6,054 nucleotides of DNA from Pseudomonadales bacterium (GTDB lineage: Bacteria; Pseudomonadota; Gammaproteobacteria; Steroidobacterales; Steroidobacteraceae), in contig JAGRJB010000410.1 of NCBI GenBank assembly GCA_020442965.1, positions 1-6,054 of the forward strand. The letters are read 5' to 3'. A program made the position numbers and the translations under genes. Shown here one piece after another: positions 1 to 6,054 of this stretch. How positions within the stretch are numbered: position 1 is the stretch's first letter; each line of letters opens with the position of its first letter. The notes beneath the pieces were generated by a model, which was given only the letters and a program-made list of their open reading frames with translations, was not told the DNA's origin and made no database searches.

Positions 1-1191
1 CATCCAACCCATATTCCACTTGAAGTTGAAGCCGAGCCCTCCCAGATGGACCGGCGTCGTCACACCGGGAAATGCGGTCGATTCCTCCGCAATCGTCAGC
101 AGACCCGGATATTTGCCGTGCGCCACCGTATTGAACTCGCGCAGAAACTCGATCGCTTCCAGGTTCTCGCGACCGCCGTACCGATTGGGTAGCCAGTCGC
201 CCGCCACACGACTGTAGTCCAGGTACAGCATCGATGCGACGGCGTCGACGCGCAATCCGTCCACATGGTAATGCTCGAGCCAATACAGCGCGTTGCCGAT
301 CAGGAAGTTCCGGACCTCGTGCCGCCCGTAGTTGAAGATTTTCGTGTCCCAATCGCGATGCTCACCCTGCCGTGGATCGGCGTGTTCGTACAGCGCCGTA
401 CCATCGAATGTCGCCAGGCCGTGGGCGTCTTTGGGAAAATGAGCGGGCACCCAGTCGAGCAACACGCCGATACCGGCCTGATGACACTGGTCGACGAAGT
501 ACATGAAATCCTGCGGCGATCCATGGCGCGATGTCGGGGCGAAGTATCCGACCACTTGGTAGCCCCAGGAGGCATCCAGAGGATGCTCTGCGACTCCCAT
601 GAGTTCGATGTGCGTGAACCCGTGCTCCTTGACATAGGGAATCACACGATCAGACGCTTCGCGCCAGCTCAGAAAGGGTGGCTCGCGGCCGGCGACATGC
701 TGCCAGGATCCGAGATGCAATTCATAGATGCAGATTGCCTGACGCAAGGGATCGCTGTGTGCGCGCGCTTGCATCCAAGCGTCGTCGGACCACCGGTAGC
801 CCGACAGATCAGTGACGATGGAGCAATTGCCCGGTCGCAGCTCCATCGCAAACCCGACCGGATCGGACTTCAAGTGCAGCGCACCCGATTGAACCTTGAT
901 CTCGAACTTGTAGGCGGCCCCTGCGGCGAGGCCTGCGATGAACGTGACCCACACGCCCGACGAGCCTAACGATTGCATCGGGTGGCGGCGACCATCCCAG
1001 GCATTGAAAGGACCTACGACGCTGACCGACCGCGCATTAGGTGCCCACAAGGCAAACCGCACACCCGAGTCACCATTCTCAGTGACACAATGCGCGCCGA
1101 ACTTGTCATACAGCGCGTAGTGCTTGCCTTCATTGAACAGATGCAGGTCGAAATCGGTCAACACGGACTGCGATCCCAGGATTGGCACCAT
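1..1191 (-). CDS. glgB: 1,4-alpha-glucan (glycogen) branching enzyme GlgB, 3' end missing
   Basis: GlgB is a GH13 enzyme that cuts an alpha-1,4-glucan chain and re-attaches it by an alpha-1,6 bond, making branches in cytoplasmic glycogen. The window holds the first 397 codons; the C-terminal part lies beyond base 1. The N-terminal [12 protein letters not shown] segment and a single CBM48-like module (about residues 10-110, with FALWAPNA and FNAWDG) lead into the catalytic barrel. Visible catalytic motifs are [10 protein letters not shown] (D246, H251), [15 protein letters not shown] (R314, nucleophile D316) and [10 protein letters not shown] (acid/base E369). These match E. coli D335, H340, R403, D405 and E458 at a constant offset of 89, so this is a shorter form lacking the extra E. 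coli N-terminal module, with an expected full length near 640 residues. The ATG at 1191-1189 is chosen because it overlaps the glgP stop and gives the expected N-terminus. Identification is secure; only the missing end is unknown. Confidence 0.96.
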   Translation of the reverse strand, partial: MVPILGSQSVLTDFDLHLFNEGKHYALYDKFGAHCVTENGDSGVRFALWAPNARSVSVVGPFNAWDGRRHPMQSLGSSGVWVTFIAGLAAGAAYKFEIKVQSGALHLKSDPVGFAMELRPGNCSIVTDLSGYRWSDDAWMQARAHSDPLRQAICIYELHLGSWQHVAGREPPFLSWREASDRVIPYVKEHGFTHIELMGVAEHPLDASWGYQVVGYFAPTSRHGSPQDFMYFVDQCHQAGIGVLLDWVPAHFPKDAHGLATFDGTALYEHADPRQGEHRDWDTKIFNYGRHEVRNFLIGNALYWLEHYHVDGLRVDAVASMLYLDYSRVAGDWLPNRYGGRENLEAIEFLREFNTVAHGKYPGLLTIAEESTAFPGVTTPVHLGGLGFNFKWNMGWM

Positions 1192-1193
1192 CA
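1189..1193 (-). promoter_or_regulatory. glgP/glgB stop-start overlap (TGATG)
   Basis: Read on the minus strand, the glgP TGA stop (1193-1191) and the glgB ATG start (1191-1189) share one A. This arrangement commonly gives translational coupling by termination-reinitiation and shows that the two genes are on one transcript. No strong Shine-Dalgarno sequence lies at ideal distance before the glgB ATG; AGG about 11 nt upstream is the nearest candidate. Confidence 0.85.
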
Positions 1194-3683
1194 GATAACC
1201 GGCCTGATATTCCAGATGCGCTCAGCGTACTCACGGATGCTTCGATCTGATGAGAACGGCCCCATGCGCAGGCAATTGAGGATCGCGCGCCGACTCCATT
1301 CCTCCTGATCGCGATACAGCGCATCGACAGCGTCCTGCGCCGCGCAATACGCAGCAAAATCTGCTAACACCAGGTACGGTTCGTTATCACCGGTCAAGCG
1401 TTCCAGGATCGGACGCGCCGCATCAGGCTCCTGCGGGCTGAAAAATCCGCCGCCAATCAATTCCAGCGTCTGCCGCAATTCCGGACTTTTCGCCAGATAG
1501 TCGTTCGGCCGGTAGCCCCCCATCTTGACCTCGGCCACCTCGCTCGCCGTGAGGCCGAAAATGAAGATGTTCTCGGGTCCAACGGCGTCGCGAATCTCGA
1601 TGTTGGCGCCATCCAGTGTACCAATCGTCAGTGCACCGTTCAGCGCCAGCTTCATATTGCCCGTCCCGGACGCCTCCATACCGGCAGTCGAGATCTGCTC
1701 CGACAAGTCGGCGGCAGGCATGATCTTCTGTGCCAGCGAAACGTCATAGTCCGGCAGGAACACGCAAGCGAGCTTACCGTGGGTGACCGGGTCCTGATTG
1801 ATTACGGTCGCCACATTGTTGATCAGTCGGATGATCGATTTCGCCAGAAGGTAGCCCGGTGCCGCCTTGCCCGCGAACATGAAGGTCCGCGGCACGATCT
1901 CCAGTGTCGGGTTGGCGCGGATCCGCTGGTAGCGCGTCACGACGTAGAGCAGGTTCAGTAACTGGCGCTTGTACTCGTGAATGCGCTTGACCTGCACGTC
2001 GAATAGCGCATTGACCGATATATCAAGTCCGGTACGCGCGTCGATCTCAGCGACGAGCCGTCGCTTGTTATCGAGCTTGATCGCGCGAAATCGCGCCCGG
2101 AATTCCGGATCATCTGCCGCAGTGACCAGGCGCTCCAATTCATCCAGATCGTTTTCCCATGCAGCACCGAGGCGTTCGGTAAGTAGCTGCGACAAGCCTG
2201 GATTCGATTGCTTGAGCCAGCGGCGAACGGATATGCCGTTGGTGACGTTCGTAAATCGCTCGGGGTACATGGCAGCGAATCCGGAAAAAACCGTCGTGCG
2301 CACCAATTCAGAGTGCAGCTTGGCAACACCGTTGACGCTGTGGCTACCGACGACCGCCAAGTGGGCCATGCGTACCCGCTGTCCATAGCCCTCCGCGATC
2401 AACGATAGCGCTCGCTTCGCCGCATCGTCGCCCGGCCAGTGTTTGTTGACTTCCAGCAGGAACTCACTATTGATGCGATAGATAATCTCGAGATGGCGCG
2501 GCAACAAGCGCTCGAAAAAGGCGACCGGCCAGGTTTCGAGCGCCTCCGGCAATAGCGTATGGTTCGTGTAGCCAAACAACTTACGGCTGATATTCCACGC
2601 GGCCTGCCAATCGAGATCGTGCACATCGATCAGCAGCCGCAACAACTCGGGAATCGCAAGTGCCGGATGCGTATCGTTCAATTGCATCGCCACCGCGTCC
2701 GGGAGTTCGGCCAACGGGCGACCCGCCGCGACATGGTTTGCTAACAAGTCCTGCACACTGGCACTGACGAAGAAGTACTGTTGCTTGAAACGCAGTTCCT
2801 TCCCTTGCGGCGTGGAATCATCCGGATAGAGCACCCGCGATACGTTCTTGGCGGCCACCTGCTCTTCGACAGCCGCGGCATGATTGCCGGCATTGAAGTC
2901 CTCGATGTGGAACGGCGTGATCGCGCGACCCGACCAGAGACGCAGATGATTGACCGTAGGACTGCGATTGCCGGGCACCAACTGATCGAACCCGACCGCC
3001 AGAATGTCCTTGGTTCCCACCCAAATGCGTCGCTCGAGTCCTTCCGAATCCGTCTGCGAGACCACTCGCCCACCGAAGCGAACGACATAGCGCGCGTCTG
3101 AGCGCGGTGTCTCCCAAACATTGCGCAGCCGCAGCCAGGTACTGGCCTGTTCATGTTGCGCCCCGTTGGGGCCGATTGTCTGGGTGAATATTCCGTAGTC
3201 ATAACGGATACCGTAGCCCACTGCGGGATACTGCAGCGTCGCCAACGAATCGAGAAAGCAGGCGGCCAGCCGCCCCAATCCTCCGTTGCCGAGACCGGGA
3301 TCCACTTCGAGTGCGACGAGGTCGTCGAAATCGAGACCCATCGAATCGACTGCAGCACGCGCCTCCTCGACAAAGTCTGCATCGAGACTGGACAGTGCAT
3401 TGACCAGAGAGCGGCCCGGCAGAAACTCGACCGAGAGATAGCAGATCCGCTTCACGCCTGCCCGCGACACACGCCGCTGGGTCGCCAGCCATCGAGCTGT
3501 CAATTCTTCGCGCACGGCAAGTGACAGCGCGTCGTAAACGTCACGCGGCGTCGCAGTGTCCGGATCCTTGCCAAGTGAACGCGTGAGCTGTTCGAGCATG
3601 GCCATGCGCAAAGTGCCGGGGCGCAGCGATGCGTGTGCCGCGAGTCCCGGGTCGATTACACTACTCTGATCATTACTATCCAC
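1191..3683 (-). CDS. glgP: Glycogen (alpha-glucan) phosphorylase GlgP
   Basis: GlgP is a GT35, pyridoxal-phosphate-dependent cytoplasmic enzyme that phosphorolyses terminal alpha-1,4 bonds of glycogen to glucose-1-phosphate. From the chosen GTG it has 830 residues, normal for the family (E. coli GlgP is about 815). Visible landmarks are GKDP near residue 38, the glycine loop [17 protein letters not shown] from residue 130, LNDTHPA with H339, [23 protein letters not shown] with K566 and R567, and EASGTGNMK with E670 and the PLP lysine K678. The last three sites match rabbit phosphorylase K568/R569, E672 and K680 closely. The frame stays open upstream to 4076, but that part runs antisense through ppgK and has no phosphorylase character. 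GTG at 3683 is preferred because GAGG lies 7 nt before it and the predicted N-terminal helix is kept; ATG at 3605 (804 aa) is the alternative. MalP-like maltodextrin phosphorylase is possible by sequence, but the glgB partner favours glycogen. Confidence 0.96.
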   Translation of the reverse strand: MDSNDQSSVIDPGLAAHASLRPGTLRMAMLEQLTRSLGKDPDTATPRDVYDALSLAVREELTARWLATQRRVSRAGVKRICYLSVEFLPGRSLVNALSSLDADFVEEARAAVDSMGLDFDDLVALEVDPGLGNGGLGRLAACFLDSLATLQYPAVGYGIRYDYGIFTQTIGPNGAQHEQASTWLRLRNVWETPRSDARYVVRFGGRVVSQTDSEGLERRIWVGTKDILAVGFDQLVPGNRSPTVNHLRLWSGRAITPFHIEDFNAGNHAAAVEEQVAAKNVSRVLYPDDSTPQGKELRFKQQYFFVSASVQDLLANHVAAGRPLAELPDAVAMQLNDTHPALAIPELLRLLIDVHDLDWQAAWNISRKLFGYTNHTLLPEALETWPVAFFERLLPRHLEIIYRINSEFLLEVNKHWPGDDAAKRALSLIAEGYGQRVRMAHLAVVGSHSVNGVAKLHSELVRTTVFSGFAAMYPERFTNVTNGISVRRWLKQSNPGLSQLLTERLGAAWENDLDELERLVTAADDPEFRARFRAIKLDNKRRLVAEIDARTGLDISVNALFDVQVKRIHEYKRQLLNLLYVVTRYQRIRANPTLEIVPRTFMFAGKAAPGYLLAKSIIRLINNVATVINQDPVTHGKLACVFLPDYDVSLAQKIMPAADLSEQISTAGMEASGTGNMKLALNGALTIGTLDGANIEIRDAVGPENIFIFGLTASEVAEVKMGGYRPNDYLAKSPELRQTLELIGGGFFSPQEPDAARPILERLTGDNEPYLVLADFAAYCAAQDAVDALYRDQEEWSRRAILNCLRMGPFSSDRSIREYAERIWNIRPVI

Positions 3684-3690
3684 GAATACG

Positions 3691-3694
3691 CCTC
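3691..3694 (-). promoter_or_regulatory. Shine-Dalgarno (GAGG) for the GTG start of glgP
   Basis: On the minus strand GAGG sits 7 nt before the GTG at 3683-3681. The alternative ATG codons at 3605 and 3599 have no comparable site, so this element decides the start call for glgP. It is a short match and could occur by chance. Confidence 0.5.
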
Positions 3695-3712
3695 GCAAAG
3701 CAGCAATCCGAA

Positions 3713-3726
3713 CCCACTGCACTGGG
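3713..3726. repeat. Imperfect palindrome, possible operator
   Basis: CCCACTGCACTGGG is a 14-bp inverted repeat in which 12 of 14 positions pair; the exception is the C/C pair at 3717 and 3722. It lies just downstream of the minus-strand -10-like box, near the predicted transcription start of glgPB, where a repressor site would be effective. No regulator family is recognised from the motif, and a 14-bp near-palindrome can arise by chance in GC-rich DNA. Confidence 0.25.
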
Positions 3727-3812
3727 CGCGTATGATAGGCAATCGGGAGCTGCAGCGGCAGTTTGCGCAGCGTATTCAGCACGGTTCTTTGCCAGGATGA
3801 CCCAGCGTAGCG

Positions 3813-4586
3813 ATGAAACAGCAGGCAATTGGGATTGACATCGGCGGATCCTCGATCAAATGCGCCATCGTCGACATTGAGCGTGGCGTACTGGTCAGTG
3901 ACCGACACAGCGTCCGATCGCCAGCGATGTCCGCGATCGCTGCGATGTACGACGCCGTCGCTGAGGCGTTGCCGCCCGACTCTGACGCACTGCCCGCGGG
4001 CGTTGCGTTCCCGGGTGTCGTGAAATCGGGGATCGTTTGCACGGCAGCGCACGTGGCCGAGGACTGGATCGGTCATCCGCTGGCAACAACGGCCAGCGAA
4101 CGCCTAGATCGAGACATCGTCGCACTGAACGACGCCGACGCTGCCGGTCTCGCCGAAATGCACTTTGGAGTAGCCCGCAACTGCACGGGGACCGTCCTGG
4201 TCCTGACGCTTGGAACCGGAATAGGCAGCGCACTGTTCGTCGACGGCCAGCTGCTGCCCAATACCGAACTGGGTCATCTGGAGGTCGATGGCCGGGAGGC
4301 AGAGCTGCGCGCCGCGGCACGTATCCGCACGGAACAGGGGCTTACGTGGCCCGCTTATACGAGTGAGCTCGAGCGAGTCGTCAACCGAATGCACGCGCTG
4401 CTGTGGCCCGACCTCGTCGTACTATGCGGCGGCATCACCGAGGACCACCCCGAACTGGCGACCGATCTACAGGCTCGCTGCCCGATCAAAGTCGGCACGC
4501 TGCGCGCCGATGCCGGGCTGGTCGGCGCAGCGCTGGCGACGCGGCTCACGCGCGGCGCGTGGCTGACACCGAGTCGTGGCGGCTGA
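3813..4586 (+). CDS. ppgK: Polyphosphate glucokinase (ROK family), PpgK-like
   Basis: This 257-residue ROK-family sugar kinase most resembles polyphosphate glucokinase (Mycobacterium tuberculosis PPGK, about 265 aa), which phosphorylates glucose to glucose-6-phosphate using inorganic polyphosphate and usually also ATP. Visible motifs are the N-terminal phosphate loop GIDIGGSSIK (residues 7-16), FPGVV (66-70), NDADAAGLAE (106-115, with D107 the likely catalytic base), LTLGTGIGSA (131-140), NTELGHLEVDGREAE (150-164) and a C-terminal ADAGLVGAA. The cysteine-rich zinc motif of ordinary ROK glucokinases and repressors is absent, and GHLEVDGREAE stands in its place, as in PPGK. There is no helix-turn-helix, so it is not a ROK repressor. 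The ATG at 3813 leaves six residues before GIDIGG; the upstream Shine-Dalgarno is weak. It is divergent from glgPB, and its last 41 bp overlap hisN. Polyphosphate use is inferred from family resemblance and cannot be read directly from the sequence. Confidence 0.9.
   Translation: MKQQAIGIDIGGSSIKCAIVDIERGVLVSDRHSVRSPAMSAIAAMYDAVAEALPPDSDALPAGVAFPGVVKSGIVCTAAHVAEDWIGHPLATTASERLDRDIVALNDADAAGLAEMHFGVARNCTGTVLVLTLGTGIGSALFVDGQLLPNTELGHLEVDGREAELRAAARIRTEQGLTWPAYTSELERVVNRMHALLWPDLVVLCGGITEDHPELATDLQARCPIKVGTLRADAGLVGAALATRLTRGAWLTPSRGG
4546..4586. other. 41-bp convergent coding overlap of ppgK and hisN
   Basis: The last 41 bp of ppgK (stop TGA at 4584-4586) and of hisN (stop TGA read from 4548 to 4546) are coding on opposite strands. 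No intergenic space remains for an ordinary terminator, and no hairpin followed by a T run was seen here. Transcripts from both directions would therefore be complementary at their 3' ends. Confidence 0.9.
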
Positions 4587-5355
4587 GCGCGCGCCGGGCC
4601 GCGGCAAGCAGCGCCTTGTCGCCGAGGGCAAGGACATGCCCATGACTGTTAGTCGTTAGTTCGTTCCCCTGCCAGTCCGTCATCGAGCCGCCGGCCCCTT
4701 CGACGATCGGTACAAGCGCTGCGAAATCGTACAGCTTGAGGCCGCGCTCGACTACGACATCCAACCAACCGCAGGCGAGCGCGCCATAGATGGTGCAATC
4801 ACCACCATAGATTCGGCTCGCGGTCTGGCGCTGCAATTCCTGCCACGACGGCAACTCGTCCGCCTGAAACAACTCGGGCGTCGTCGTGCCAACGACCGCG
4901 TCATGCAGGCGCCCGCAGCGCCGCGTCACGACCGGCTCGTCATTGAACAAAGTCGACTGCCCAGCAACCCCCAGCCAACGATCTCGCACTATCGGTTGAT
5001 CGATGACACCGAGCACCGACCGCCCCTCATACGCGACGGCGATCAGCGTGCCGAAGGTCGGCCGGCCCGCCATGAACGCACGCGTGCCATCGATTGGATC
5101 GATGATCCATTGCCAGGCCGCGCCGGGCTGATCTGCCCCGAACTCTTCGCCGATCACACCCTCGTCTGGCCAGGCGGTAGCGACTCGCTCGCGACACGCG
5201 GCTTCTACCTCGCGATCAACCTCTGTCACCGGCGTTGCATCGGCTTTCGATTCAGATGTGAACGGCGTGCGATAACGCGCCCGGACTATGTCCGCCGCAA
5301 CGTCCGCGAGTTGCAGTGCAAACCTGATCCGTTCGGTGGAAACGAGTGCCTTCAT
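4546..5355 (-). CDS. hisN: Histidinol-phosphatase HisN (inositol monophosphatase family)
   Basis: The 269-residue protein belongs to the Mg2+-dependent, Li+-sensitive-type inositol monophosphatase superfamily. It best fits HisN, which dephosphorylates L-histidinol-phosphate in histidine synthesis. Metal and phosphate ligands are visible: GEEFG (E70, E71), WIIDPIDGTRAFMAGRPTFG (D86, D89, G90, T91) and LYDFAALVPIVEGAGG (D210). The block after DPIDGT and the GGDCTIYGALACGWLDVVVE segment (184-203) are typical of the HisN subgroup rather than SuhB or CysQ. Length is normal. The ATG at 5355-5353 lies 6 nt after the stop of the upstream dehydrogenase gene, with no clear Shine-Dalgarno, which suggests co-transcription and reinitiation. 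No other histidine genes are in the window, so a related activity (inositol-phosphate or other sugar-phosphate phosphatase) remains possible. Its 3' end overlaps ppgK. Confidence 0.85.
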   Translation of the reverse strand: MKALVSTERIRFALQLADVAADIVRARYRTPFTSESKADATPVTEVDREVEAACRERVATAWPDEGVIGEEFGADQPGAAWQWIIDPIDGTRAFMAGRPTFGTLIAVAYEGRSVLGVIDQPIVRDRWLGVAGQSTLFNDEPVVTRRCGRLHDAVVGTTTPELFQADELPSWQELQRQTASRIYGGDCTIYGALACGWLDVVVERGLKLYDFAALVPIVEGAGGSMTDWQGNELTTNSHGHVLALGDKALLAAARRALSRHDSVSATRRA

Positions 5356-5361
5356 CGCTAA

Positions 5362-6054
5362 CTATTCTGGTAGCGCGAACGCCACCAGACTGTCGCCGAG
5401 TTTGGTACCGACGCGCGAATTTCCGCCGGCGGCGATGACTACGAATTGGCGCCCACCCGCGCGATAGGTGATGGGCACCGCCATACCGGGCGCCGGCAGG
5501 CCCGCTTCCCACAGCTTGGCGCCCGTTCGAATGTCGAACGCCCGAATCTTGGAATCCATCGTAGCTGCCATAAAGACGACGCCGCCCGCCGTCGCGATGG
5601 GCCCACCGATATTGGGCGATCCCCAACCGAGCGACTCAGGGACCGTCACACCCGCACGAGTCACCTGCCCAATCGGCTTCTGCCAGCGCAGTTTACCGCT
5701 GTCCATATCGATTGCGGTCAGTGTCCCCCAGGGCGGCGGCGTGCACGGCGCGCCCAGCGGCCCGGTGAACAACTCGCCTTCGATCCGGTACGGCGTGCCC
5801 TGCAGGGGACGGGTAAGGTAGTCTTTGGGCGGCGCCGCATCCTCCGCGGCAGGATCGGATTTGCGTACGATACGCAAGCGCGTCGCCAGATTCTCGGCTT
5901 TGATCACTAACAAATTGCTGACCGGGTCGAATGTTGCACCGCCCCAGTTACCGCCGCCCAGTGCCGAGGGAAACAACAGCGAACCGCGCTCCGACGGGGG
6001 TGTATATAGTCCCTCGTAACGCATCTTGTCGAACTCTCGCTGACACCAGGCTTT
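5362..6054 (-). CDS. PQQ-dependent (quinoprotein) dehydrogenase, glucose-dehydrogenase-like, 5' end missing
   Basis: The window holds the C-terminal 230 residues of a beta-propeller quinoprotein dehydrogenase; the frame is open through base 6054. The segment resembles the C-terminus of E. coli membrane glucose dehydrogenase Gcd: MRYEGLYTPPSERGSLLFP, then GNWGGATFDP, PLGAPCTPPPWGTLTAID, GGPIATAGGVVFMAATMDSKIRAFD, GAKLWEAGLPAPG, and GTKLGDSLVAFALPE ending at the TAG. Such enzymes oxidise a sugar or alcohol in the periplasm using pyrroloquinoline quinone and pass electrons to quinone. The E. coli His775 position (AGGHGSFGT) is Asn here (AGGNSRVGT, window residue 212), so substrate preference may differ. 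The PQQ-binding N-terminal blades, signal peptide or membrane segments, and true start lie outside the window. It is upstream of hisN with a 6-nt gap. The family is clear, but glucose as substrate is uncertain, so no symbol is given. Confidence 0.88.
   Translation of the reverse strand, partial: KAWCQREFDKMRYEGLYTPPSERGSLLFPSALGGGNWGGATFDPVSNLLVIKAENLATRLRIVRKSDPAAEDAAPPKDYLTRPLQGTPYRIEGELFTGPLGAPCTPPPWGTLTAIDMDSGKLRWQKPIGQVTRAGVTVPESLGWGSPNIGGPIATAGGVVFMAATMDSKIRAFDIRTGAKLWEAGLPAPGMAVPITYRAGGRQFVVIAAGGNSRVGTKLGDSLVAFALPE

Larger units (their letters stand above)
3684..3812. promoter_or_regulatory. Divergent glgP/ppgK intergenic control region
   Basis: This 129-bp spacer separates the start codons of glgP (minus) and ppgK (plus), so it should hold promoters for both. 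The best -10-like boxes fall on top of each other: TATCAT on the minus strand (3737-3732) and TATGAT on the plus strand (3731-3736), each 5/6 to TATAAT. The minus box has only a poor -35 candidate (CTGCCG at 3761-3756, 18-bp spacer), and the plus box has none that I accept. If the minus box is real, transcription would start near 3725 with a leader of about 40 nt to the glgP GTG. The role as control region is firm from layout; the exact boxes are weak. Confidence 0.5.

Noticed and set aside
265..969. Long plus-strand open frame (234 codons) antisense to glgB
   Set aside because: It lies wholly inside the glgB coding region, whose minus-strand frame carries all GH13 catalytic motifs. The plus-strand protein shows no recognisable domain.
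2741..3400. Minus-strand 219-codon frame inside glgP
   Set aside because: It is in a different frame of the same strand as glgP, is rich in Arg and Ser as expected of an out-of-frame translation, and lacks any domain, while the glgP frame is intact there.
3749..3756. GCTGCAGC, a perfect 8-bp palindrome in the divergent spacer
   Set aside because: It is too short, does not extend beyond 8 bp, and such sites are expected by chance in GC-rich DNA.
4584..4625. GC-rich stretch after the ppgK stop considered as a terminator
   Set aside because: The bases are coding for hisN, I could not build a clean stem-loop, and no T run follows on either strand.
4647..4663. Short tandem-like GTTAGTCGTTAGTTCGTT text within hisN
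   Set aside because: It encodes the ordinary ELTTNS segment of HisN and is only a few bases long, so it is not a functional repeat.
4903..5361. Plus-strand 152-codon frame antisense to hisN
   Set aside because: It mirrors the hisN coding region, where the metal-binding motifs prove the minus-strand frame. Its composition looks like a shadow frame.
5446..5910. Plus-strand 154-codon frame antisense to the PQQ dehydrogenase
   Set aside because: The minus-strand frame matches the Gcd C-terminus throughout. The antisense product is Arg-rich and unrecognised.

Overview
The window is GC-rich, densely coding DNA from a Gram-negative bacterium. The gene forms (a proteobacterial-type GlgP, a GlgB lacking the long N-terminal extension, a Gcd-like PQQ dehydrogenase and an IMPase-type HisN) point to a proteobacterium, possibly a gammaproteobacterium. 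That placement is an inference from family resemblance, not a database result.

The left half (1-3683, minus strand) is a glycogen operon. glgP (glycogen phosphorylase, complete) is followed by glgB (branching enzyme, cut by the left edge). The glgP stop and the glgB start share one base (TGATG). A 129-bp divergent spacer (3684-3812) separates glgP from a plus-strand ROK-family gene (3813-4586) that closely resembles polyphosphate glucokinase (ppgK). ppgK overlaps the 3' end of a convergent minus-strand gene by 41 bp. That gene is a HisN-type inositol-monophosphatase-family enzyme (4546-5355). It starts 6 nt after the stop of a minus-strand PQQ-dependent dehydrogenase, whose C-terminal 230 residues lie in the window (5362-6054, cut by the right edge).

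Four of the five genes can be tied to glucose or glucan use. GlgP releases glucose-1-phosphate from glycogen and GlgB builds its branches. PpgK would phosphorylate free glucose using polyphosphate. The Gcd-like quinoprotein may oxidise glucose or another sugar or alcohol in the periplasm. The link between glycogen turnover and polyphosphate use is suggested only by gene position. No RNA genes, mobile elements, CRISPR arrays or large repeats were seen, and every stretch over 300 bases is occupied by a recognisable gene. I see no strong evidence of a wholly new system. The most notable points are the divergent glgPB/ppgK arrangement with a palindrome in its control region, the convergent overlap, and an Asn in the dehydrogenase where E. 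coli Gcd has His775.
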